The notes under the pieces: model-generated | Database searches by the model: none | What the model saw: the letters and a program-made list of their open reading frames with translations, nothing else | Told to the model about the DNA's origin: nothing | Shown here: positions 1-10,200 of the stretch, one piece after another | Layout of the letters: each line of letters opens with the position of its first letter | Position numbering within the stretch: the stretch's first letter is position 1 | Assembly (NCBI GenBank): GCA_947502835.1 | Contig: CANNBJ010000004.1 | Location: forward strand, 231,669 to 295,668 | Direction of reading: 5' to 3' | From: Bdellovibrionales bacterium | Lineage (GTDB): Bacteria > Bdellovibrionota > UBA1018 > CAIMNF01 | Length of the DNA stretch: 64,000 nt | Program-made: the position numbers and the translations under genes

Positions 1-2
1 AC

Positions 3-269
3 GGATTGCCAATCGAGCAGGAACGCACCCGGTTGATCTTAAAGCCCAAACGCCACATGGACGATCTTGAGTTCAAGTGTGGGGCGGCGGAAACCATCAA
101 GACCTTTGGATCGGTGATCGCAAGCTTTGAAAACGAGCCAAAGAACCTTGTCGCCATGGCGAAGGTTTTCGATCCGGATACCATGAACGTGTTCATCGAA
201 ACCGTAAGCAGTGACCACCCGGCACCCGCCGGAAAATCCATTTATCGGATTTCGGAGTTTCACTTCTGA
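3..269 (+). CDS. C-terminal end of an unidentified protein (cut by window edge)
   Basis: The reading frame is open from the first full codon (GGA at 3) and runs through 88 codons to a TGA at 267-269, so the true start lies upstream of the window. I do not recognise the family. The visible part is a soluble, mixed alpha/beta stretch without membrane segments or Cys motifs. The stop codon is immediately followed by the ATG of the radical SAM gene with no gap, which implies translational coupling and a shared operon. A TTG at 6 could be read as a start, but the frame continues upstream and no Shine-Dalgarno is visible. Confidence 0.6.
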   Translation, partial: GLPIEQERTRLILKPKRHMDDLEFKCGAAETIKTFGSVIASFENEPKNLVAMAKVFDPDTMNVFIETVSSDHPAPAGKSIYRISEFHF

Positions 270-2168
270 ATGGGGAGCGTGAAGGTTCTGAGCCTGATTC
301 CCCCGCTCGTGCAGGTCAACACTCCGTATCCTGCCACAAGTTTCATCACGGGATTTCTCGAAAAACTCGGCTATCCCTCAGCGCAGGATGATCTCGGCCT
401 TAAACTCGTACTGAGACTTCTGAGTGCGCGAGGGCTTCTCGCAATCAGGGATGAAGTGCTTGGTCGGGCAAAGAGCGATCCTTCGGTTTTGGCAAAGGAC
501 TCCATCCGGTTTTTTCTCGATGCTTATCCCGACTACGAGCGCACCATTGATCCTGTGATTTCATTTCTGCAGGGCAAGGACCCGACCCTTGCGCATCGGA
601 TTGCGGCCCGAACCCTTCTTCCAGAGGGGCCAAGGTTTCAGAATCTTGAAGCAGATGACCTCTCTTGGGCATTCGGGCTCATGGGCACACAGGATCAGGC
701 CAAGCATCTGGCAAGCCTTTATATCGATGATTTGACCGATGTGATCTCGCACGGGGTTGACTCTGCGTTCTCTCTCTCTCGCTACGGCGAAAAGCTTGCT
801 GCAAGTGCCCCGACCTTTGATCCTCTCCTGGCCGCATTAAGGAATGGTGGAGGGCTCATTGCTGAGATGATTCGGGAGCTTGCCGTTCATTCCATCGAAA
901 CGCACAAGCCGGATGTGGTTTTGATCACGATTCCTTTTCCCGGGTGCGTGCTCGGTGCGCTTAGGATTGCGAAGGCGATCAAAGCCCATGCACCATCGGT
1001 AAAGATCGGAATCGGCGGGGGATACGTCAATACCGAGCTCAGGCGGCTCAAGGACGGGCGGATCTTTCAGTTCGTCGATGCCATCACGCTTGATGACGGG
1101 GAGCGCCCCCTTGAATTGCTTCTTGAACACTGGTCAGGGAAAGTAGGCCGCGAATCACTCCTTCGAACGTATCTTCGCGGGACAAAGGCACAGGGGAGTG
1201 TGGAGTATTGTAGTTCCGGGTCTGAGCATGACCATCCCCAGATCGCAACCGGGTATCCGACGCTCAGGGGCCTTCCGATCGGGGATTATCTTTCTTTGGT
1301 GGAAATGCTGAATCCGATGCACCGGTTTTGGTCTGATCTTCACTGGAACAAGGTGATGCTCGCACACGGCTGTTATTGGCATCAGTGCAGTTTTTGCGAC
1401 ATCAGCCTTGATTACATCAAGCGCTACGAATTATCGCCGGTTGACATGACCATTGAGCGGATGAAGAGGCTCAAGGCCGAAAGCGGATCGAGCGGGTTTC
1501 ATTTCGTCGATGAGGCAGCGCCTCCGGTTGCGCTCAAGGATCTCTCCCATCGGCTGATTGAGGAAAAGCTCTCCTTTAGCTGGTGGGGCAATATCCGCTT
1601 TGAAAAGACCTTTACCCGAGAGCTCACGGCACTCATGAGCGATGCCGGTTGCGTTGCCGTATCAGGCGGTCTTGAGGTTGCATCCGACCGCTTGCTGAAA
1701 AAGATGAAAAAGGGGGTCACGGTGGAGCAGGTTGCCCGCGTGACCCGAAATTTCCGCGAAGCCGGAGTCCTGGTTCACGCCTACCTCATGTACGGATTCC
1801 CAACCCAGACCGCGCAGGAAACGATCGACAGTCTCGAGCGCGTGCGCCAGCTCTTCGCGGCCGGATGTCTCAGTTCCGCATTCTGGCATCGGTTTTCCAC
1901 AACAGCCCATTCTGCTGTGGGCCTTGCTCCCGAGGAGTACGGGGTCAAGATCCAAAGAAACGGCGAAGTGCAGTTTGCCGAGAATGATCTTGAGTTCCGG
2001 GACCTGGCAGGGGTCGATCATGATCGCTACGGTTTTGGTTTACGGAAGGCCGTCTATAATTTCATGCTCGGAATAGGGTTGGACCAGGATGTGAGATCGT
2101 GGTTTGATTTCAAGGTTCCAAGGCCTGAGGTGGATCCCGGGCTCGTACGAAAGGCGCTTGAGTCATGA
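270..2168 (+). CDS. B12-binding domain radical SAM protein
   Basis: 632 residues. The N-terminal half contains a Rossmann-like region of the cobalamin-binding type (around residues 200-290: KPDVVLITIPFPG followed by IGIGGGYVNTE). The C-terminal half is a radical SAM domain. The cluster-binding cysteines are C368, C373 and C376 (HGCYWHQCSFCD), a CX4CX2C spacing instead of the usual CX3CX2C. Downstream are typical barrel elements (FVDEAAPP, SGGLEVASDRLL, YLMYGFPTQT). Family members use S-adenosylmethionine and a 4Fe-4S cluster for radical chemistry, often methylation at unreactive carbons; the substrate here is unknown. The start ATG abuts the previous stop and its own TGA overlaps the next ATG, so this is the middle of a coupled operon ending in a response regulator. 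Confidence 0.85.
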   Translation: MGSVKVLSLIPPLVQVNTPYPATSFITGFLEKLGYPSAQDDLGLKLVLRLLSARGLLAIRDEVLGRAKSDPSVLAKDSIRFFLDAYPDYERTIDPVISFLQGKDPTLAHRIAARTLLPEGPRFQNLEADDLSWAFGLMGTQDQAKHLASLYIDDLTDVISHGVDSAFSLSRYGEKLAASAPTFDPLLAALRNGGGLIAEMIRELAVHSIETHKPDVVLITIPFPGCVLGALRIAKAIKAHAPSVKIGIGGGYVNTELRRLKDGRIFQFVDAITLDDGERPLELLLEHWSGKVGRESLLRTYLRGTKAQGSVEYCSSGSEHDHPQIATGYPTLRGLPIGDYLSLVEMLNPMHRFWSDLHWNKVMLAHGCYWHQCSFCDISLDYIKRYELSPVDMTIERMKRLKAESGSSGFHFVDEAAPPVALKDLSHRLIEEKLSFSWWGNIRFEKTFTRELTALMSDAGCVAVSGGLEVASDRLLKKMKKGVTVEQVARVTRNFREAGVLVHAYLMYGFPTQTAQETIDSLERVRQLFAAGCLSSAFWHRFSTTAHSAVGLAPEEYGVKIQRNGEVQFAENDLEFRDLAGVDHDRYGFGLRKAVYNFMLGIGLDQDVRSWFDFKVPRPEVDPGLVRKALES

Positions 2169-2887
2169 GTGTTTCGGATTCCGGTGGGAAAAAGAGAGTG
2201 TTGATTGTTGAGGATGAGCCTCTTTTGCGTGAGGTTCTTCGCGATTTTTTGTCAGAACACTTTGAGGTTTCCGAGTGTGCAACAGGGGTTGATGCAGTGC
2301 GCCTTGCAACCGAACTCCACCCGGATGTGATCTTGATGGATGTGATGATGCCCGGGATGGATGGAATCACGGCGGTCAAGAAGATCAGGGAAAGCGAGGA
2401 AACCCGATTGATCCCCGTGTTGATGCTGACCGCAGTCAATTCCACAGCCAACCGGATCGAGGCATTTGGTCTAGGAGCGGATGACTACATCGCCAAGCCC
2501 TTTGATTTCGATGAGGTGTTGGCACGGATCAAATCCAAGCTTTCAAGGATCAGGGATTTCCAGAAAAGACCCGGCTCGAGGGTTGAGTTGGGCAATTTGG
2601 TCATGGAAAAGCGGAGCCGTGAGGTGTTTGTTTCAGGAAAGATCATCGATCTCGGACCCGTCGAGTATGGAATCCTCGAGCTCTTGCTCGATTGCGACGG
2701 GGGAGTGGTGACCCGAAAGGGCATCATGGATGGAGTCTGGAAAGATGACACAAAAAACGATCGCTTGATTGATGCGCACCTTACGTCCTTGCGAAAAAAG
2801 ATTACGGACTTCTCAGGCGAAATCCAAACGGTCTACGGAGAGGGGTACCGGATCAAGCTTACAACTGGTACCCAAGTCCAAAACTGA
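2165..2887 (+). CDS. OmpR-family response regulator
   Basis: 240 residues. The receiver domain (about 10-125) has the acidic pair E16/D17, phosphoacceptor D59 in LMDVMMPGMDG, and the conserved lysine in YIAKPFDF. A winged-helix DNA-binding domain (about 145-235) ends in VYGEGYRI, typical of OmpR/PhoB regulators. The start overlaps the radical SAM stop by four bases (ATGA). No histidine kinase lies beside it, so its partner is probably elsewhere. It converges with the barrel gene on the other strand, and the two ORFs overlap at their 3' ends (2859-2887). Confidence 0.9.
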   Translation: MSVSDSGGKKRVLIVEDEPLLREVLRDFLSEHFEVSECATGVDAVRLATELHPDVILMDVMMPGMDGITAVKKIRESEETRLIPVLMLTAVNSTANRIEAFGLGADDYIAKPFDFDEVLARIKSKLSRIRDFQKRPGSRVELGNLVMEKRSREVFVSGKIIDLGPVEYGILELLLDCDGGVVTRKGIMDGVWKDDTKNDRLIDAHLTSLRKKITDFSGEIQTVYGEGYRIKLTTGTQVQN

Positions 2888-3575
2888 TTGCGTCGCTGGT
2901 ATTGCTCCGGGTTTGTGAGCTTCCTGCCGTGTTCTTCACGGTTTCCTTGAAGCCAAGGACACGGTAGTCCAGATGCAACACGATGTTCCGGTTGATGTGG
3001 ATTTTTTGGCCGATTCCGATGAAGGGAGCAATGTTGTTTCCGTTCTCGCTGTTCATGACCCCGGCCCCCCCGAGCAGGAATAGATCGACATAGATGATCA
3101 TCTTCCCCAAGAGAGAGGCCTTTCCGTACAGGAAGTTCTCGTTGAGTTGAATCCCGTAAAAGCTTTTCGGAGTGTTTCGGAACAGGTCTGCAGTCGGCGC
3201 TTCCGCTTTGAGTGATTTATATGCTGCGGAATCGCTCACGCTGCTCTTCCAAGCGATTCCATGCACGCTGAAGTACTGCGAAAAGTAGTAGCCGATGGAT
3301 CCGCCATAATTCGAAACCGATTGAAATGGATCATACGAGAGGCTGCCTGCGAGGAGATCAATCTCAAATCGTTTTTCGTTTGAATATCTCCTGTTTTGAA
3401 CCACGCCCAGTTCCGAGTCTTTTCCCTGTGCCCAGTATTTCTCTGTGACTTTGGAAACATCCACAGCCTCTCCCTCAAGGGATGGAGCAGGCGCTTTTGA
3501 TGCAGGAGTCGAGGTCTCGGCAAACCCTGCGTGGGGAAGAGAAAGGGCGAGAGCGAAAAAGATCCATCTTTTCAT
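2859..3575 (-). CDS. Outer-membrane beta-barrel protein of the gliding-type cluster
   Basis: 238 residues from the preferred start at 3575 (MKRWIFFALALSLPHAGFA, a clean signal peptide); an ATG at 3587 would add four residues. After a short Pro/Ala-rich stretch the rest is a series of amphipathic beta strands (YGGSIGYYFSQYFSVHGIAW, IAPFIGIGQKIHINRNIVLHLDYR) ending in an aromatic-poor but typical strand, AISFGLGYQL. This matches the myxobacterial/Bdellovibrio outer-membrane barrel-domain family that accompanies Agl/Glt motility genes. It is the last gene of the minus-strand operon starting at 12854, about 27 bp after the GYF-domain gene. Its likely role is an outer-membrane part of the envelope-spanning complex. 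Confidence 0.75.
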   Translation of the reverse strand: MKRWIFFALALSLPHAGFAETSTPASKAPAPSLEGEAVDVSKVTEKYWAQGKDSELGVVQNRRYSNEKRFEIDLLAGSLSYDPFQSVSNYGGSIGYYFSQYFSVHGIAWKSSVSDSAAYKSLKAEAPTADLFRNTPKSFYGIQLNENFLYGKASLLGKMIIYVDLFLLGGAGVMNSENGNNIAPFIGIGQKIHINRNIVLHLDYRVLGFKETVKNTAGSSQTRSNTSDAISFGLGYQL

Positions 3576-3602
3576 AAGTGATTCCATCCTATGGGTTCAA
3601 TT

Positions 3603-4073
3603 CTACAACGGGGCCGCAGCATCATGCCAAGAAAAACGAAGAAGGGTTCCCTCGGTCGTCGACTCCGCAGCCTGGAAGGTAACCTTTGCATTCGAGGTCT
3701 TGAGATGGGTTTCATCGACCAGGTTCAGAGTCAGGGGAGCGGATGTGGAAAGCCCGTTCCATTCTCTTGACTCTTTGGGAAGAAGGATCTCCAGGCCATA
3801 CGAGTGCATTCCCTTGACCACTCCACTCAATGCCTTGCCGCGATGCTGGAAGGCGCCGCTCAGGATCCTCTCCTTTAAGGTTTGCAACGAGGCTTGAAAG
3901 GGGTTTTCCGTGGGCATCCCCTCAATCGGACTCCAGGTCTGGGTCGCTTCATCCATCATCCAGGAGTAGGAGAGGAGCTTCCCGGTGGTGCGCATTTCCT
4001 CGATTTTGGATCCCGATACGGGGCCCGTCAGTTTTCCGGACTTGAACAAGTAGTAACGGTTTTGAGTGCTCAT
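3603..4073 (-). CDS. GYF-domain protein of the gliding-type cluster
   Basis: 156 residues from the ATG at 4073, which overlaps the upstream stop as ATGA and is preceded by GAGGG. The N-terminal ~50 residues form a GYF_2-type domain (YYLFKSGKLTGPVSGSKI followed by a YSWMMDEATQTWSPI segment), a small domain that binds proline-rich peptides. The remainder is a predicted soluble domain of beta character with no signal peptide, so the protein should be cytoplasmic. In Myxococcus GltJ (AgmX) a GYF domain is fused to the transperiplasmic AgmX-type protein; here it is a separate protein encoded in the same operon. This is a split relative to that architecture (inference from family knowledge). Confidence 0.75.
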   Translation of the reverse strand: MSTQNRYYLFKSGKLTGPVSGSKIEEMRTTGKLLSYSWMMDEATQTWSPIEGMPTENPFQASLQTLKERILSGAFQHRGKALSGVVKGMHSYGLEILLPKESREWNGLSTSAPLTLNLVDETHLKTSNAKVTFQAAESTTEGTLLRFSWHDAAAPL

Positions 4074-5815
4074 TTTTCCCTCTTCATCAGGCTGAGTTTC
4101 AGGAACTTCTCTTTTGCATTGCACTGGCTCTGGACGTCGGCCTTGAGAGCGCCCAGCTCGTCTTCCCATACCTCCGAGTTTTCGATGTCGGATGCGAGAA
4201 AGTGCCCCCAGCTCCAGGTTTCCGTGTGATCCGGGCCTGATTTTTCTTCCATGAGATCGTCCTTTTTTGCCTCGAAGTCCGGATGAGCATTCTTCCAGAC
4301 GATGTCCTGGCTTGCGCCATTGTAGATTTCGATCTCGATCAAATCCGAGTTGTCGCGCACATTTCGGAGAACCGCGAGGAGTTTCTGGTTCTTCTTGTTG
4401 AAATCCGAATTCACGCGCTTCACGAGTTCGGCCCTCATGCCCGGAAGTCGTTTTTCATAGCTGCGGGCGAGAGCCTTCCAAACCTTGGATGCCCGATAGA
4501 ATTGGCTTAGTTTCCTCTGATCACGCTTCAGCGTTGCATACCGGTCCGAGAACTCGGGCGCCAGGGTTTGATTGCTCTTCAGCTTCAAGTTCGCGATCCT
4601 CACCTCTTGAATGAAAGCGGTGGCCCTTGCTACCCATTCCTTGCTCAAGCGAACCTGTTCCGAATAGGCCTTGCTTTCGGTGTCTGCGATGAGCTTCGGA
4701 TGGGAGATCATCTCATTGATTTCAGTCTGGCGGGTGAGGAACTCGGGGCGGCGAATCCATTCGGTGGTGAGCTTGGAAGGAGCCACCTGCACATTCTTGA
4801 TCGCCTTGAGGGTCAGGTCGTATCCGTCGGTGCGATTCGTATTCTTTTTGAGCCAGTTGAAGCTGGCTAGATAATCCTTCACAAACGCTTGCACCATGCG
4901 GATCGATTCCGGATAGATGCAAAGCTCGTTCAGGGCCATTGCCGAGACCATGATGGGCTCGGGAGCGAAGGTGTGTCTTAGGCCTCCTGATCGCAACTGG
5001 AGGGCCACCCCGATCGCATCGTCGTATTTTTCCTGAAGAAGATATGCCCAGGCAAGATTGGAGAGTGCCTCGATCTGCTCGTTCGAGGTCTTCTTTACTT
5101 TCTGGAACTCGTCAGCCGCTTCCTTGAAGCGGGCGGTGGCGTAAAATGCGCGGCCCAGGAGCAGATGTGCCTGATCCTTGTAGCGGGAAAGGAAGCTTCC
5201 GGGGTGGGTGAGGAGATACTGAAAGTAGACGGAAAATCCTTGGATCGCATCGGCATACTTGCGGTTCTTCAGGCTGTTCACACCCGTCAAGAACCCCTTG
5301 TGGGCAGGCGAAAGCTTCGAAACAAGCGGCGAGTCCTTGCCCATGAGATTGAGGAGAAGGACATCCGAGTCTCCCTCGGTCCAGGTGAGTTGGGCTACGG
5401 TGGACAAGTCGGGGGCCCTGAAATCCGGACTCACCATCTGAATCCGGCTCATGCAGGAATACGCGGCTTTCTTCAGATCACGGTTTTCAGTGTTCTCAAA
5501 AACGGAACTGAAGGCCTGATACGAAAGGGGCATGATCTTGAGTTCGAACAGGACCCTTGCCACCCAATATTCCGAAAAATCCTCTTCGAAGGCCGAGTTC
5601 CCCATGACCGAACTGATTCTCTTCAGTTGTACGGCGTGGGCAAATGCAGTCACATTCTGCGAACGACGGGCGGAGAATTCATGGAAATCCCGAAGCCAAG
5701 AGGGGGAAGATCCCTTTCGATTCAGGTTCCAGTGTTCCGTCGTCAAGCAGGGGTCCTGCACTTCGGCCAGCACTGCGGGGGTTGCAAACAGGATCAGGAG
5801 TGGAAGGATCTTCAT
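4070..5815 (-). CDS. Secreted TPR-repeat protein (GltE/AglT-like)
   Basis: 581 residues with a signal peptide (MKILPLLILFATPAVLA). The central half carries helical repeats of tetratricopeptide type (HLLLGRAFYATARFKEAADEF, LSNLAWAYLLQEKYDDAI), followed by a helical, Lys/Arg-rich C-terminal third. It should be periplasmic or outer-membrane associated. Position after the AgmX/PglI-like gene and before the GYF gene, plus size, suggest the counterpart of GltE (AglT) in the myxobacterial Glt complex; this is by architecture only. The start has GAGG nine bases upstream; the gap to the previous gene is 6 bp and the 3' end overlaps the next ATG. Confidence 0.75.
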   Translation of the reverse strand: MKILPLLILFATPAVLAEVQDPCLTTEHWNLNRKGSSPSWLRDFHEFSARRSQNVTAFAHAVQLKRISSVMGNSAFEEDFSEYWVARVLFELKIMPLSYQAFSSVFENTENRDLKKAAYSCMSRIQMVSPDFRAPDLSTVAQLTWTEGDSDVLLLNLMGKDSPLVSKLSPAHKGFLTGVNSLKNRKYADAIQGFSVYFQYLLTHPGSFLSRYKDQAHLLLGRAFYATARFKEAADEFQKVKKTSNEQIEALSNLAWAYLLQEKYDDAIGVALQLRSGGLRHTFAPEPIMVSAMALNELCIYPESIRMVQAFVKDYLASFNWLKKNTNRTDGYDLTLKAIKNVQVAPSKLTTEWIRRPEFLTRQTEINEMISHPKLIADTESKAYSEQVRLSKEWVARATAFIQEVRIANLKLKSNQTLAPEFSDRYATLKRDQRKLSQFYRASKVWKALARSYEKRLPGMRAELVKRVNSDFNKKNQKLLAVLRNVRDNSDLIEIEIYNGASQDIVWKNAHPDFEAKKDDLMEEKSGPDHTETWSWGHFLASDIENSEVWEDELGALKADVQSQCNAKEKFLKLSLMKREK

Positions 5816-5821
5816 GATTCA

Positions 5822-6997
5822 TCACCTCGACAAGCTTTTGAAAATGAATGGATAGGTCACGGCAACCATGACGCCACCACGAGGGTGGGGAAACTTCCAG
5901 GTTTTCAGCTTTCCAAGAAGACACTGTGTGACCTGCGAGTCCTTCAGGCTTGCTTCCAGCACCCCCGCATTGGGAACCACGCCCGTGGCATTGATTTTGA
6001 AGTCCACCAGCAGTTTCCCGGCAATGGTCGGATCCTTCAGGATTCCTGATTCATAACAATAGCGGATTTCATTCATGTGACTGTGAATCACGCGGGCCAC
6101 TTCTTCTTTGGTGAGCCCTTCATCCACGGATGCGTCCTGGGTATTCAGGCCAACTTCAAACTGTCCGTTGCCCTGTCCCTTGATGCTGAGGCCCTGGCCG
6201 TTTCCATACCCGCCATCGCTTCCAATCCGCGGTTTCCCGACCTCTGCAGCGCCAAGAAGGCCGTCGGCCTTCTTCTGCAGGCCTGACCCGAGAAGGGTCT
6301 CGCTAGCGGAGATTTTCTGCGAAAGATTCTGGATTGCCTTTCCGGTCGCCATGACCGAGTACTTCGAGAGGCCGCTCTTCAGGATGCTCCTCAGGCTGTT
6401 CTGAACGGTCTTGGTTTGAAAAGCCCTGGCAACGGCCTTGGACTGGGCCCGTGCGCTGGCAACACCTCCCGTGGTGGGGGATTTCACTTCCTTCGGCTTG
6501 GTCAGAATGATTTTGGCAAACTTCTGGGGAATGATCGCTTCATCCGTTTTGACCTCTGGCTCTAGGAGCTTTGATCCGACCACGGTGATCAGCAACACCG
6601 AAAGCATCGCAAGACCTTGTTTCAAGTGTCTCTTGAACAAGACATCCTCGGTAGCCGCCGTAAGGACCGAGGAGAGGGTGAAGGGAAGATCCTTCGGGAC
6701 CAGGTTCCAGGCCACCGGAGCCACGGTTCGAAGTTCGGTAAGGGTGATGGTTTCCTTGGTCTGTGTGGACAGGAATGCGGGCGCACCACTCAAGAGATGA
6801 TCGAAATCCAGAACCCGCAAGGACTCCACGGTCCCTGACTCGGTGGTGAAATTCCTGACCCACAAGGAGTTCCCCCGGCGTTCGAGCATGTACCGGACGG
6901 GGTGTCCCAAGGAGATCATGGATCGTCCATCCCAACGAAGAGGGAGGGACTTGCCGAATTTGACAAGGTATTTTGGCTGATGGAAGTTCGCGCTCAT
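5822..6997 (-). CDS. AgmX/PglI C-terminal domain protein (GltG/GltJ-like transperiplasmic protein)
   Basis: 391 residues. The N-terminal ~110 residues are a cytoplasmic, beta-rich domain that could be a degenerate FHA fold. A single membrane span follows (about 128-144, MLSVLLITVVGSKL), then a long Ala/Lys/Gly-rich periplasmic linker. The C-terminal ~95 residues match the AgmX/PglI tail seen in Myxococcus and Bdellovibrio motility proteins: a YCYESGILKDP motif, a late Cys (TQCLLGKL), then WKFPHPRGG and YPF. Such proteins are TonB-like force transducers linking a TolQR-type motor to the outer membrane. The start overlaps the small upstream gene by ATGA, and it is followed 6 bp later by a TPR gene. 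Confidence 0.85.
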   Translation of the reverse strand: MSANFHQPKYLVKFGKSLPLRWDGRSMISLGHPVRYMLERRGNSLWVRNFTTESGTVESLRVLDFDHLLSGAPAFLSTQTKETITLTELRTVAPVAWNLVPKDLPFTLSSVLTAATEDVLFKRHLKQGLAMLSVLLITVVGSKLLEPEVKTDEAIIPQKFAKIILTKPKEVKSPTTGGVASARAQSKAVARAFQTKTVQNSLRSILKSGLSKYSVMATGKAIQNLSQKISASETLLGSGLQKKADGLLGAAEVGKPRIGSDGGYGNGQGLSIKGQGNGQFEVGLNTQDASVDEGLTKEEVARVIHSHMNEIRYCYESGILKDPTIAGKLLVDFKINATGVVPNAGVLEASLKDSQVTQCLLGKLKTWKFPHPRGGVMVAVTYPFIFKSLSR

Positions 6998-7251
6998 TTC
7001 AATAACCTCATTTCCGTGAGGAGGGTTTCATCGCGATCGGTGAAGCCGGATCGCTTTTTATAAAGGTGATTTTTCGCTTTCTTGTTCCGTTCGCTGATCT
7101 GATTGAAGGCATCGAGCGGTTTGCGATTGATCCCCTCGACGAGCTCATCCTCGAAATTGATGTTTTTCGAGCGCTTGGACTCTTCTGCCTGAACGGGGGA
7201 GGCCAGAAGGATCATCACTGTGAAAATCATGAAGTTAAAGGGTTTCATCAT
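6994..7251 (-). CDS. Small secreted protein of the gliding-type cluster
   Basis: 85 residues from the ATG at 7251, chosen because it overlaps the upstream stop (ATGA) and has GAGG five bases upstream. A signal peptide is clear (MMKPFNFMIFTVMILLASPVQA). The mature ~60 residues are highly charged (EESKRSKNINFEDELVEGI and so on) and predicted helical, with no Cys. I do not recognise the family. Its place between the large TPR protein and the AgmX/PglI-like transducer, with four-base overlaps on both sides, argues that it is a stoichiometric periplasmic component of the same complex. Confidence 0.7.
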   Translation of the reverse strand: MMKPFNFMIFTVMILLASPVQAEESKRSKNINFEDELVEGINRKPLDAFNQISERNKKAKNHLYKKRSGFTDRDETLLTEMRLLK

Positions 7252-10200
7252 TTTTTCCTCTGAAAGAGTTGGGTTACGGTTGATTTCCACGGGGAGTCCG
7301 GAGCGCTCTCGATCAGGGCAAGTGCCTCGGACGGGGTTCCACTCAAAAGGAGCACCAAGCCCTTCAGGATGGGAGCCACTCCCTTCTTTCCCAGTTCGCT
7401 TTGTTCATAGGCCGATACCAGGTGAAGCAGGTAGTCTCTTTGCTTGAGTTCAACGCCTTTTTTCCATTCCGCCCAGACGCTTTCGGGGAGGGATGCCTGA
7501 ACTTCATTTGCAAGCAAGAGTGCATCGGCATTGGGAGCCTTCAGAACGACCGACATCTGGTCGACCTTGTCCATTGCCGCCCTCATCTCCACAACCTTGG
7601 TTTGGAAGGGTTTCAGGAGGTCCTCGGGGGTATTGATTCCCTTCAAATCGGATACCAGACGCTCGTATACGAGGGTCAGTTCCACAATTGCCTTTCTCTT
7701 GAGATCGATCCAATTCAATTTCATGGCCTTCGAGAAGGCAAGGTCGAGTTCCTGCATGAGTCGCATCCTGCGTTCGATGCTGCTTTGGTCGGCGGTCAGG
7801 GGAGCAATCCCCGGTGCCGAGATCCGGATGCTTTCAAGAGTTTCACCGGTTCTGGAAATGAGCTTCGGAACCAGGTGGATCTGCAGGTTCGGATTCAGGT
7901 TCTCCCAGGAGTGGGAGAGGCGCTGAAGGAGCACCAGGCGGTCCTGGAATGCGAGTTTCTTCGGGTTCCTCATTGCGATCAATGCCCAGATTGCCTGAAC
8001 TTCCTTCTCGGCCTTGAGGGTGTTCCGGAACGATGTCGCATAGGGGACGCCCGCTTCCTGGCTCTGGTCCAAGATCCGGATCAGCCGGTATTGTTCACAG
8101 GCCGGAGCGTTCTTCCCGGTGCATACGGACTTGTTCGAGAGGAGCTGGGACAGGCGAGTCTGGTCGTTTTTCAGCCAGGAGTACTCGAGAATCTGTTTTG
8201 TGATCTCCACGTCCTGATATTGGGTGAGGGCCTGGTATCGCTCAAGATCCTGGATGGATTCATCCATCTTGCCAATTTTCCTCCTGGCGTCCGCACGCAG
8301 GAGGATCAGCGACTGGTTCTTTTGTGCATCGAGCTTGATTTCCACCAAACGGCCGAGCTCTTTTTCCGCGCGAGCGGTTTCATTCATCGAAAGGAGAGTC
8401 TTTGCGTGGATGATGTCACATTCGACTTTGATTTTGGTTCCTGCGAACTTCTTGGAACACTCCTCGGTTCTCTTGAGAGCCTCGGCAGGGTCCTGGGTCT
8501 TCAAGGTGATCTTCAGGTGGGCGCTCGCGGACATGTCCGCAATCGCCGCGGGAAGGGTTTTCGATTTGAATTTGAGGGACTTCACCTTCTGGGTCAGCTC
8601 AAAGAGCCGCTGCCAATCCTCGCTCTGAGAAAGGGTGTCGAGCGCAATCGAAATGGCAAGCGTGCCTTCCTCGGTTTCCGAACGCTTGGAGCCGAACTGA
8701 ACCAGGTTCTGAACGGCGGCCTCGCGATCAAAGTAGAGGTAGCCGATCTTGTATGACTCGAGAACGAACGCCCGGAGACTGTTTTGTTCCTCTGCAGAGG
8801 CCTTTCGGAAATCAGCGCCCGCGATGGTGTTCACCCACTCAAGCATGGATTGGAGTTGTTCCTTACTTGCCGGTTCGGGCTTGGCATTCAGTGCCCTGAC
8901 TTGCAACTTCTCCGGAATCAGGTCCTGTTTCTTGAGCTCCCGGTACCGGGCGGAGAGCCAGCGCAGGGTGATGGCGGGGATCGAGAGTTTCTTGGCTTCA
9001 AGAGCCGGTGCAAACTCCGGCTTCATGAGTTCCGAGTAACGCTTTCCGGCTTCCTTGTACTCTCCCAATTCAAACAGGGTTTCTGCAAGGGAGTATTTTG
9101 AGAGGAGGGATGTCGAGTTGTCGCGTCCGAACAGCTCCTCCACCGACTCGGTGAGTGTGATCAGGGGGCGGACGAGGACTCCGCGCTCGGTGGCCAATTT
9201 GTTCTTGATCACGAGCTTGTGGAGATCATTCAGGGAACTGGTCAGGATTTGTTCCATTTTCGGTTGGATTTTTTCGTTTCGCAATCCCTTCAGTTCACCA
9301 ATGAGGGGGGAGATCTGCCCCCAGTTTCGCTTCTCGAAATGATATTGATACAGAAGGAGCGCCACTTCCGCGGTCTCCGGAAGGTCATGGTGTTTCTGTA
9401 CGAGCCTGTTCTTCAAGGTCTCGAGTTCGGAAGTCAAGGTGTATGCCTTGAGAAGCTTTGCGAATTTGTACACAACCGTCCCGAAGTAGGAGCCTTTCAG
9501 GTCGATTTTCTTGAAGGTTTCGAGTGCCTGATCCACGCTGGCATAATCCTGCTTCTTGTTGATCCCCTCGAAATTGAACAAGGCAAGATCGTTGAAGGCG
9601 CTTTCCAGAAAAGCAGTCTCCGCTGTGGTGTCTTCCTTCTTGCCCTCGATCCGTGCGAAGTAGAATTCGGTCTCTTTACTGAGCTTTTCAATCGCAGCCT
9701 GATATTGGGTCAGGTTGAAGTGACTCCATGCCGCTTTGTGGAGTGCGATCGGATAGAAGTCCGAATCCTTCATTTTTTCGATTTGTCCCAGGAATCCTAA
9801 GGCGTCCTGGTGCTGATTCGCATCCTGTGCGAAATCGGCAAGATCCATGAGGACCGAGTCGAGGTATTCGAACTCAGGCTGATTGTGAACCAGATAGAGG
9901 TAGTCTGCCTTGGCAAGCTCCACGAGCCCGAGCTCGCGGTAAGCCTTGCCGCGCTTGAAGTGCGACACCGGGGAGTAGCCATGATAAGGGTACTTTGCGA
10001 TCAGTTCGCTGAGTGCCTGGATTCCGTTCTTGAGCGCATCCGAGTAAAGAGGGGATTTGTTCTTGATCGAGGTGCCTTCGCTGATCCGGAAGGAGATCCC
10101 CGAGCTTTCCAGATAGAGGTCCCCGAGACGATGCAGAAGATCAGCCTCCTGTCGGGTCCCGCGGTACTGTTTCAGGAGACGTTTGAGCTTGGCAATCCCT

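Noticed and set aside
5165..6049. 294-codon plus-strand ORF
   Set aside because: It is a shadow of the TPR and AgmX/PglI genes on the minus strand, with composition unlike a protein family.
7401..8756. 451-codon plus-strand ORF
   Set aside because: Antisense to the large TPR gene; no ribosome site, no recognisable domain, and the minus strand is clearly coding.
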